This document shows positions 57,870 to 64,000 of a stretch of 64,000 bases of DNA, piece after piece. The notes beneath the pieces were generated by a model, which had not been told where the DNA came from, made no database searches, and saw only the letters and a program-made list of their open reading frames with translations. Source of the stretch: Palsa-504 sp963806335 (GTDB lineage: Bacteria > Actinomycetota > Actinomycetes > Streptosporangiales > Streptosporangiaceae); NCBI GenBank assembly GCA_963806335.1, contig CAWDXO010000009.1:248001-312000 (forward strand), written 5' to 3'. Positions within the stretch are counted from its first letter, which is position 1. Each line of letters starts with the position of its first letter. A program made the translations under genes and the position numbers.

Positions 57870-59636
57870 ATGAAGGGGAGCGGAACAGACGCGCGTCGCA
57901 CGGGCCGCGGCGCCATCGCCGGCCTGCTGGCCGCCGCCACCGCGCTGGGCGTGGGACAGCTCGTGGCCGGCCTCACCGGGGCCAGCGGCTCTCCCGTGGT
58001 CGCGGTCGGTGAGCTGCAGATCGATTTCACGCCGCCGTGGCTGAAGAACTTCGCCATCGCCAATTTCGGTTCGGACGACAAACTCATCCTGGTGGGCGGC
58101 ATCCTCGTGGTGATCGCCCTGTTCGCGGCCTTGATCGGAATGGAGGCCACGCGGCGGCTCTGGGTCGGCATGGCCGGGCTGGCGGTGTTCGCGGCCATCG
58201 GGGTGACCGCCGCCGCCACCCGCCCCACGGCCAGCTTCGCCAGCCTGCTGCCGACCGTGGCCGCGACGGCCGCCGCGGCGGCCGTCCTGCGCATCCTCAT
58301 TCCCCTAGCCGGCCCGCCGGCCCGGCACCGTCCGGCCACGTGGACCGCCGACCCGTGGCAGGACACCTGGGCCGCGGCACCCGATGCGGAAGTCACGGCG
58401 GCCGAGCCCGCGCCCGGGGAACTGGAGCCCGGAGAGCCAGAGTCCGAAGAGCCGGAGTCCGAAGAGCCGGAGCCCGGAGAGCCGGAGTCCGAAGAGCCGG
58501 AGTCCGGCGAGCTGCAGTCAGAAGAGCTGGCGGATGACGAGCTGGCGGATGACGAGCTGGCGGATGACGGTCCGCGCCGCCGGAGCTTTCTTACCGCCAG
58601 CGCGGCGACGGTGGGCATCGCGGCCGCGGCCGGGCTGGCCGGCCGGCTGCTGGCCGAGCGGGGCAGCGTCGCGAGCGCCCAGCGGGCACTGCGCATCCCC
58701 AAGCCCACGCTGACCACAGCGCCGCTGCCGCCCGGCGTGAACCTAGATATACCTGGCATTTCTTCGTTCATCACGTCCAACGCGGCGTTCTACCGGGTCG
58801 ACACGGCGATCGTCTTGCCGCAGGTCGATCCCGGCAGCTGGCAGCTGCGGATCCACGGCATGGTCGACCGCGAGATTACGATCACCTTCGACGAGTTGCT
58901 CAAGCGGCCGCTGATCGAGGACTACGTCACCTTGTGCTGCGTGTCCAACCCGGTCGAGGGCCCCTATATCGGCAACGCGCTCTGGCTGGGGGCCAGCCTG
59001 GCCAGCCTGCTCCGCGAGGCCGGGATCAAGGCCGGGGCGGACCAGCTGATGTGCACGTCGGTGGACGGGTTCACCTCGGGAACACCGGTGCAGACGGTCA
59101 TGGACGGCCGGGACGCCCTGCTCGCGGTGGCGATGAACGGCACGGCGCTCCCGGTCGCGCATGGTTTCCCCGCCCGGATGGTCGTGCCCGGCCTTTACGG
59201 GTACGTATCCGCGACCAAGTGGGTGACGGACATCAACGTGACCACGTTCGCCGGCAACTACGCCTACTGGGCGCAGCGCGGCTGGTCGCAGCAGGCGCCC
59301 ATCAAGACCGAATGCCGGATCGACGTGCCGAACGGCGCGAACCAGATCCAGGCGGGCCAGACGGCGATAGCGGGCGTGGCCTGGGCCCAGCACAAGGGCA
59401 TCGACGCGGTCCACGTGCGGGTTGACCAAGGCCCGTGGAACCAGGCCAAACTGGCCGCGGTACCCGGCATCGACTCCTGGCGGCAGTGGGTATGGGAATG
59501 GCAAGCCACCGGCGGGAATCACGTGATCGAGGCCCGGGCCACCGACGCGACCGGCTACACGCAGACCAGCTTCGCCGCGCAGCCGGAGCCGAACGGGGCC
59601 AGCGGTTACCCGATGGTCACCGTCACGGTAGCCTGA
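57870..59636 (+). CDS. Sulfite-oxidase-family molybdopterin oxidoreductase with membrane front end
   Basis: A 588-residue protein in three parts. Residues 1-150 contain three or four membrane segments (AIAGLLAAATALGVGQLVAG; LILVGGILVVIALFAALIGM). Then comes an acidic EPESE/ELADD repeat linker (about 185-233) and a Tat-like RRRSFLTASAATVGIAAAAG near 235. From about 300 the SUOX fold begins. The Moco-binding Cys is in VTLCCVSNPVEGPYIGNALW near 356, and a C-terminal dimerisation domain ends HVIEARATDATGYTQTS. ATG 57870 follows AAAGGA by seven bases. No heme domain. Probably extracytoplasmic and divergent from sigK-rskA. Confidence 0.9.
   Translation: MKGSGTDARRTGRGAIAGLLAAATALGVGQLVAGLTGASGSPVVAVGELQIDFTPPWLKNFAIANFGSDDKLILVGGILVVIALFAALIGMEATRRLWVGMAGLAVFAAIGVTAAATRPTASFASLLPTVAATAAAAAVLRILIPLAGPPARHRPATWTADPWQDTWAAAPDAEVTAAEPAPGELEPGEPESEEPESEEPEPGEPESEEPESGELQSEELADDELADDELADDGPRRRSFLTASAATVGIAAAAGLAGRLLAERGSVASAQRALRIPKPTLTTAPLPPGVNLDIPGISSFITSNAAFYRVDTAIVLPQVDPGSWQLRIHGMVDREITITFDELLKRPLIEDYVTLCCVSNPVEGPYIGNALWLGASLASLLREAGIKAGADQLMCTSVDGFTSGTPVQTVMDGRDALLAVAMNGTALPVAHGFPARMVVPGLYGYVSATKWVTDINVTTFAGNYAYWAQRGWSQQAPIKTECRIDVPNGANQIQAGQTAIAGVAWAQHKGIDAVHVRVDQGPWNQAKLAAVPGIDSWRQWVWEWQATGGNHVIEARATDATGYTQTSFAAQPEPNGASGYPMVTVTVA
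58434..58568 (+). repeat. 15-bp coding tandem repeat, nine units in two families
   Basis: Six units related to GAGCCGGAGTCCGAA are followed by three identical units of GAGCTGGCGGATGAC. They encode EPESE and ELADD runs. A transitional unit (GAGCTGCAGTCAGAA) links the two families, which suggests stepwise slippage. The array sits between the membrane domain and the Tat-like motif. Confidence 0.93.
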
Positions 59637-59777
59637 GCGGGCCGAGAGCCCCGGCCCAGCGGTCCGGTCCGCCGAGGATGGCGGCGGCCCGCTGGTTTGG
59701 CGGGGGCTGGAGGGTTTCGGGTGGCAGCAAGCGGTTAAGTCTGTGAGCAGACGCGCGTTTCAAGTTAGGGCAGGCCG

Positions 59778-60302
59778 ATGACATATCCGATGAGCAGTGC
59801 GCAACCGCCGCCGGAGACCCCGCGCCGGGTCGACGCGAGGCAGCTCTGGTCGGGCGGCGCGGCCACCGCGGTCGTGGCCGCCCTGATCGCGCTGGTCGGC
59901 ATCCTGGTATGCCGGTGGCTGTTCAAGATCCCGATCCTGGCCCCGCAGCGGGACGGCGCGTGGGGGGCCGCGTCCACGGCGGGCTACGTGTTCGCGGCGG
60001 CCGCGGTCGCGCTGTTCGCGACGGCGGTCATGCACCTGCTGCTGATCTCCACGCCGCGGCCGCGGACGTTCTTCGCCTGGATCATCGGGCTTGCCACGGT
60101 GATCGCGGTGGTGTTCCCGTTCAGCACCACGGCCCCGCTGGACCAGAAGGCCGCCACGGCGCTGGTCAACCTGGTGCTCGGTGTCGCCATCGGGACCCTG
60201 ATCAGCGGGGTTTCCATCCGCGCTACGCGGCGCCGGCCAGCGGGCGGCGGATACCAGCCCAGCTACCCGCCGTCGCGCACGCCGGGCAACGGTTACGGCT
60301 GA
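59778..60302 (+). CDS. Four-TM membrane protein, DUF6069-like
   Basis: A 174-residue protein with four hydrophobic segments (GAATAVVAALIALVGILVCR; AGYVFAAAAVALFATAVMHL; TFFAWIIGLATVIAVVFPFS; LVNLVLGVAIGTLISGVSIR). The Pro-rich N-terminus is followed by RVDARQLWSGGAATAVVAAL, as in DUF6069 proteins. The tail is Gly/Pro/Tyr-rich. AGGGCAGG precedes the ATG. Function unknown. The family label is from memory of the layout. Confidence 0.68.
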   Translation: MTYPMSSAQPPPETPRRVDARQLWSGGAATAVVAALIALVGILVCRWLFKIPILAPQRDGAWGAASTAGYVFAAAAVALFATAVMHLLLISTPRPRTFFAWIIGLATVIAVVFPFSTTAPLDQKAATALVNLVLGVAIGTLISGVSIRATRRRPAGGGYQPSYPPSRTPGNGYG

Positions 60303-60408
60303 GGCCGCCACCGGGCGGCTCGGTGGCCGCTCACGGTGGCTTGACCTCGACGGCCCCGTTCACTATCTCGATTTCGGCGGCCCGGACGGCGGCCCCCTCA
60401 TCGTCTGC

Positions 60409-61227
60409 GTGCACGGGCTGGGCGGGGCCGCGGTCAACTGGTCGGCCATCGCGCCGCTGCTGACGGGACGGTACCGGCTGCTCGCCCCGGACCTGTCCGG
60501 GCACGGGCTGACCTGGTCGGCGCGACGCGGCACCGGCGTCCAGGCCCAGCGGGTGCTGCTGGACGGCTTCCTGGCCGCCGTGGCCACCGGGCCCGTCATC
60601 CTCATGGGTAACTCCATGGGCGGCATGCTCTCGCTGCTCGAGGCGGCCGCCGCGCCGAAGGCCGTGGCCGGGCTGATCCTGATCGATCCGGTGCTGCCCG
60701 TCGTGCTGGCCCGGCTGGACCCGGTCGTGGCCGGGTTGTTCGCCTCGGCCGCGGTGCCCGGCCTCGGGCGGCTGATAAGCAGGCGCCGCCTGCCGCCCGA
60801 GGCCGTCGTGGCCGCGGCGCTGGCTCTGTGCTGCGCCGATCCGGCCCGGGTGGCCCCCGAGGTAGTGGCCAGGCACGTCTACGTAGCGCAGCAGCGGGCC
60901 GAGATCGCCGGGGCGGACCGCGACTTTCTCAGCGCGACACGCTCGTTGGCGGCCACCGTCTTTCCCGGCCGCAGCCGCGCCTTCCGGCGAGCCGTCAACT
61001 CGATCAGCTGCCCGGTGCTGCTGGTGCACGGAGACCGGGACCGGCTGGTGCCGGTGAGGCTGGCCCGGGTGGCCGCGCGAGCTCACCCGGCGTGGTCGGC
61101 GACCGTGCTATCCGGCGTCGGCCATGTGCCGATGCTGGAGACGCCGCGCGAGACGGCCCGGCTGATCACCGAGTGGATCCAGGGGGCTGGCCACGACGCT
61201 GCGGTTGCCTCCGGTCACCACGGGTAA
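60409..61227 (+). CDS. Alpha/beta hydrolase (N-terminal start unclear)
   Basis: A serine hydrolase: VHGLGGAAVNWSAIAPLL at the GTG start, nucleophile elbow ILMGNSMGGMLSLLEAAAAP near residue 66, acid in VLLVHGDRDRLVPV and His in LSGVGHVPMLETP. In-frame family-like sequence continues upstream (RWLDLDGPVHYLDFGG, from about 60334) but contains no ATG, GTG or TTG. GTG 60409 therefore removes the first strands. The true start may be non-standard or lost by a one-base error. It closely resembles the hydrolase at 9245 (GNSMGG, GPVHWIEFG), so the two may be paralogues. Confidence 0.82.
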   Translation: MHGLGGAAVNWSAIAPLLTGRYRLLAPDLSGHGLTWSARRGTGVQAQRVLLDGFLAAVATGPVILMGNSMGGMLSLLEAAAAPKAVAGLILIDPVLPVVLARLDPVVAGLFASAAVPGLGRLISRRRLPPEAVVAAALALCCADPARVAPEVVARHVYVAQQRAEIAGADRDFLSATRSLAATVFPGRSRAFRRAVNSISCPVLLVHGDRDRLVPVRLARVAARAHPAWSATVLSGVGHVPMLETPRETARLITEWIQGAGHDAAVASGHHG

Positions 61228-61343
61228 ATTCACGGCCAGCCAGCAATACTGCTGACCGGCCCGCCTCCTTCCGCACCTCGGCCGAATCACTGGCCGGGCT
61301 CCGGGGCGTCCGTCCGCACGCGGCGTGAGCGGCCAGCCTCGGC

Positions 61344-61376
61344 GCTTACGGCCGCCGCGGCGCGGCGGCCGTAAGC
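61344..61376. terminator. Bidirectional hairpin between convergent genes
   Basis: GCTTACGGCCGCCGC, a GGC loop, then GCGGCGGCCGTAAGC: a perfect 15-bp stem between the hydrolase (plus) and the membrane protein (minus). Without U tracts, but well placed to end both transcripts. Confidence 0.75.
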
Positions 61377-61395
61377 AACTGGATCCGCGGTGACG

Positions 61396-62049
61396 TCACG
61401 CCGCCGTCAGGCTGAGGTCCGGCTCGGTTTGGCGGACCTGCGCTGGCCGCTTCACCGTCAGCCAGATGCCGGTGACCAGAGCCCAGACGAACATGGCCAG
61501 GAAAGCGAACCAGGAGATCGGCGGAACCAGGCAGATGACTCCCAGCGCGAACATTACCCAGCCCATCCACCGGGCCGGAGTTCTGCTCACGGCCACCGCC
61601 AGGCCGGTCAGGATGCCGAAGGCCACGAAGCCGGCCACGGCGGGCAGGAAGTAGTCGTTGCTGAGCACGTTGAGCGTCTGCGCCGCGGACGGCGTCAGGA
61701 ACTTGATGTCATTCCCGAGGATGAACGAGAAGGCCAGGAACGGCAGGAACCCGACCACGGCGAGGATCGCGCCGGCGACCGCTCCGTTGGCCAGCCACGT
61801 TCCGGTACCGCTGGCCCGGATGCGACCGGACAGGGCCACCACGAAGAAGACCAGGAAGACGAGGGCAAGGGCCCCGACCAGTGCGGATACCTTCTGGCCG
61901 GTGCCGTGCGCGTGGTAGAAGCTGACCACCTGGGACACCGGAGCGTTGTTATTCGGGGAGTTACCGCCTCCCGAGAAGAAGGCGACGGCGAACAGGACCG
62001 TCGCTACGACGCCGGATAGCGGCGCCCACCTAGTAAGCCATCGTTCCAC
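61396..62049 (-). CDS. Polytopic membrane protein of unknown function
   Basis: A 217-residue protein with six hydrophobic segments (SGVVATVLFAVAFFSGGG; VSALVGALALVFLVFFVVAL; GAVAGAILAVVGFLPFLAFS; FLPAVAGFVAFGILTGLAVA; WMGWVMFALGVICLVPPISW; FLAMFVWALVTGIWLTV). VSQVVSFYHAHGTGQKVSAL between the first two is a recurring segment in actinobacterial hypothetical membrane proteins. The start is GTG with GGAAGG about 11 bases upstream. No catalytic or transport motif is recognised. Confidence 0.7.
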   Translation of the reverse strand: MERWLTRWAPLSGVVATVLFAVAFFSGGGNSPNNNAPVSQVVSFYHAHGTGQKVSALVGALALVFLVFFVVALSGRIRASGTGTWLANGAVAGAILAVVGFLPFLAFSFILGNDIKFLTPSAAQTLNVLSNDYFLPAVAGFVAFGILTGLAVAVSRTPARWMGWVMFALGVICLVPPISWFAFLAMFVWALVTGIWLTVKRPAQVRQTEPDLSLTAA

Positions 62050-62430
62050 CTAACTCACATCCTTCCCCCACGGCTGGCTCCTCCAGCCGCTGTGCGGCGA
62101 GCGGACGAGGCTGGCGCGGAGAGGATCGGCCCGCGATTCTCGGTTCAGGCTCGAGGGGCTGCGCCTCAGGTAGGTCCGGTGGCGTCCGGTGCGGCCCGGC
62201 TTGGTTCCCGGTGCCTGCTCGAGGTACTCGCTGCGCTCCTGATCGCTTCGCTCCTCCTCCGCCTCGTCCCTGTTTCAGGCCAAACGCTACGCACGGATCG
62301 TTCCGGAAACGTTACGGCTCGGCGCAGCAGCCGGAGGAGTCTGTGCCGGGAGCCAGATGGTTAGTTAAGGAAATGAAACGACAGCAGGCCGCTGTTAACC
62401 TCTCTACGGGACGAGCGAGGTGGAGCGGTT
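62050..62430. other. Intergenic region upstream of the terminal ABC exporter
   Basis: About 380 bp with no convincing gene. It includes ordinary actinobacterial low-complexity sequence (CGCTGCGCTCCTGATCGCTT) and a locally AT-richer stretch from 62360 to 62405 (GTTAGTTAAGGAAATGAAACG), the likely promoter/leader area. An ATG at 62373 with a good ribosome site opens a frame that does not match the exporter. Confidence 0.4.
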
Positions 62431-64000
62431 TTGCTGTCAAGGAGGACAGGGCACACGGCTGGGACGAACGGCTCAGAAAACGGGTGGCTACGGCGGCTAG
62501 GGGGCTATTGCTGGCGTCACCGGCGCAGTGTCCTTATCTCGCTAGGCGGGTCCCTGGTGGCCGCCGCGGCGACCGCCGCGATACCCCTGGTCCAGCGTCG
62601 GATCATCGACGACGTGATCGTGACCCACCGGGAGTCAATCTGGCCGCTGGCCGGATTGCTGCTGGTCGCGGCCGCCGTGGTCTTCGGCAGTATCTACCTG
62701 CGCCGCTACTACGGCGGCCGGCTTTCCCTCGACGTGCAGCATGAGCTGCGCACCGAGCTGTTCGACTCGCTGTCACGGCTCGACGGCGAGCGCCAGGACG
62801 AGATCCACACCGGGCAGCTGGTCGGCCGGTCCATCTCCGACCTGAACATGGTGCAGAGCATCCTGTCCATGGTGCCGATCACGCTCGGGAACCTCGTGCT
62901 GTTCGTGTTGTCCATCGGCATCATGGCGGTGCTATCCCCCGTTTTGACTATCGTGACCGTCACGGTCGCGCCGGCCCTGTGGATGATCGCGCTGGCCTCG
63001 CGGCGCAAACTGTTTCCCGCGAGCTGGCACGCGCAGCAGCAGTCGGCCGAGGTGGCCGGCATCGTCGACGAGGCCATCGGCGGCGTGCGCGTGGTCAAGG
63101 GCTTCGGGCAGGAAGAGCAGGAACAGGAGCGGCTGGAAGAGACGAGCTCGAACCTGTTCGCCTCGCGGCTGCGCATGGTCCGGCTGACGGCCAGGTACAA
63201 CCCGGCGCTCACGGCCATCCCGTCGCTGGGCATGGTCGGTGTGCTGGCGCTGGGCGGGTGGCTGGCGATTCACGGGTCCCTCACGCTGGGCACGTTCCTC
63301 GCGTTCTCGGCCTATCTGGCCCAGATGAGCGGCCCGGTCCGCACCCTGACGATGATGGTCACCATCGGCCAGGAGGCGCGCGCCAGCGTCATCCGGGTGT
63401 TCGACATCATCGACTCGCGCCCGGCGATCACCGACCAGCCGGACGCCATCGCGCTCCCGCCGGACGCGACCGGCGTCAGCTTCGACGACGTGAGGTTCGG
63501 CTACGTGCCGTCACAGCCGGTGCTGCGCGGCCTCTCGTTCCGCATCGAGCCCGGCGAGACGGTCGCCGTGGTCGGCGCGTCCGGGTCAGGCAAGTCGACC
63601 ATCGCACTGCTGCTGCCCCGCTTCTACGATCCCCAGGGCGGCTCGGTCCGCATCGGCGGGTACGACGTCGCGGACGTGACCAGGGACTCGCTGCGCGCCG
63701 CCATCGGCCTGGTCATGGAGGACAGCTTCCTGTTCTCCGACACGGTCGGCGCCAACATCGCCTACGGCCGGCCGGACGCGACCGAGGAACAGGTCATCGC
63801 CGCGGCCAAGGCGGCGCAGGCCCACGAGTTCATCGCCAGGCTGCCGAATGGCTACGACACCGTCGTCGGCGAACAGGGCCTCACCCTGTCCGGCGGGCAG
63901 CGGCAGCGGGTGGCGCTGGCCCGGGCGCTGGTCACCGACCCGCGGCTACTGGTGCTCGACGACGCGACCTCGGCCATTGACCCGCGCCTGGAGGCGGAGA
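62431..64000 (+). CDS. MsbA-type ABC exporter (fused permease-ATPase), 3' end beyond the window
   Basis: About 523 residues visible. The N-terminal GWLRRLGGYCWRHRRSVLIS leads into six membrane helices with the family coupling segment LSRLDGERQDEIHTGQLVGR near 110 and EAIGGVRVVKGFGQEEQEQE near 215. The ATPase has Walker A VVGASGSGKST near 383, a Q-loop in VMEDSFLFSDTVGANIAYGR (Glu in place of Gln), signature LSGGQRQRVALARALVTDPR near 488 and Walker B LLVLDDATSAID near 508, where the usual catalytic Glu after the Asp pair position reads Asp (LDDA). I chose TTG 62431, five bases after AGGTGGAG. Actinobacterial homologues often occur as heterodimer pairs; a partner may follow. Confidence 0.88.
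   Translation, partial: MLSRRTGHTAGTNGSENGWLRRLGGYCWRHRRSVLISLGGSLVAAAATAAIPLVQRRIIDDVIVTHRESIWPLAGLLLVAAAVVFGSIYLRRYYGGRLSLDVQHELRTELFDSLSRLDGERQDEIHTGQLVGRSISDLNMVQSILSMVPITLGNLVLFVLSIGIMAVLSPVLTIVTVTVAPALWMIALASRRKLFPASWHAQQQSAEVAGIVDEAIGGVRVVKGFGQEEQEQERLEETSSNLFASRLRMVRLTARYNPALTAIPSLGMVGVLALGGWLAIHGSLTLGTFLAFSAYLAQMSGPVRTLTMMVTIGQEARASVIRVFDIIDSRPAITDQPDAIALPPDATGVSFDDVRFGYVPSQPVLRGLSFRIEPGETVAVVGASGSGKSTIALLLPRFYDPQGGSVRIGGYDVADVTRDSLRAAIGLVMEDSFLFSDTVGANIAYGRPDATEEQVIAAAKAAQAHEFIARLPNGYDTVVGEQGLTLSGGQRQRVALARALVTDPRLLVLDDATSAIDPRLEAE

Noticed and set aside
62373..62744. ATG 62373 with a good ribosome site as the start of the terminal ABC exporter
   Set aside because: Its frame does not encode the exporter; the exporter frame opens at TTG 62431, which has its own AGGTGGAG site.
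1..64000. tRNA, rRNA or riboswitch genes
   Set aside because: No intergenic stretch showed a cloverleaf with conserved TTCGANTC-type arm, rRNA sequence or a riboswitch core that I could recognise by eye. A dedicated covariance-model search would be decisive.

Overview
The window is one contiguous piece of a very high-GC actinobacterial chromosome. Codons end in G or C almost everywhere, GTG and TTG starts are common, and gene pairs often overlap as ATGA or TGATG. The gene families are typical of soil actinomycetes: a DUF5709 protein, SigK/RskA-type sigma and anti-sigma factors, WS/DGAT, a PsuG-PfkB fusion and DrrAB-type ABC exporters. I cannot name the genus from sequence alone. No rRNA, tRNA, CRISPR array, transposase or integrase is visible.

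Layout. 0-7 kb: phosphoglucomutase, a small glycogen-binding-domain protein, a decayed peptidase remnant, PHA synthase with acetoacetyl-CoA reductase, an aldo/keto reductase and an MDR oxidoreductase. 7-11 kb (minus): two alpha/beta hydrolases, WS/DGAT and a TetR regulator in one tightly coupled operon. This puts polyester and neutral-lipid storage genes side by side. 11-21 kb: an eroded acyl-CoA ligase, a hot-dog thioesterase, a MetE-like methyltransferase, MarR, a Mop/TOBE protein, a transketolase/PDH-E1-like enzyme, a GNAT acetyltransferase, an MFS transporter and a DUF2127 protein. 21-29 kb: a catabolic cluster of BBE flavoenzyme, SRPBCC protein, FAH hydrolase, HIBADH-type dehydrogenase, GntR/FCD regulator, two type I extradiol dioxygenase-like VOC proteins, an NTF2-like protein and an atypical class II aldolase homologue. 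Four copies of one palindrome (AAACTG-N4-CAGTTT and close variants) lie in its promoters, so I read it as a single GntR regulon.

29-37 kb: a membrane protein, an ABC exporter (two permeases, one frameshifted, plus ATPase) divergent from a two-component system, an epoxide-hydrolase-like enzyme and a Bax inhibitor-1 family protein. 38-49 kb: the PsuG-PfkB fusion (frameshifted), a hydroxyacid dehydrogenase remnant, a universal stress protein, SbcCD (sbcC with two frameshifts), a lipoprotein-type penicillin-binding protein, an adenine/adenosine deaminase and an acidic DUF5709 protein. 49-55 kb: a DrrAB-like exporter, a small conserved protein, and a three-gene module (winged-helix/relaxation-like protein, membrane-anchored TraG/VirD4-like ATPase, membrane J-domain protein). 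55-64 kb: a secreted Pro-rich protein, a YCII protein, an RskA anti-sigma factor with SigK, a sulfite-oxidase-like molybdoenzyme with an unusual membrane front end, a DUF6069-like protein, a hydrolase, a membrane protein and the start of an MsbA-type ABC exporter.

Three patterns cut across gene boundaries. (1) At least seven genes carry perfect or near-perfect in-frame 15-, 18- or 27-bp tandem repeats, mostly in linkers, loops or tails of otherwise conserved enzymes. (2) A dispersed, mostly intergenic motif of about 35 bp (T-rich start, then CCGAACGGGCC and GGTGCTYG) occurs seven times. (3) Several long genes are broken by single-base shifts at or near GC-rich runs, which means either sequencing error or real decay.
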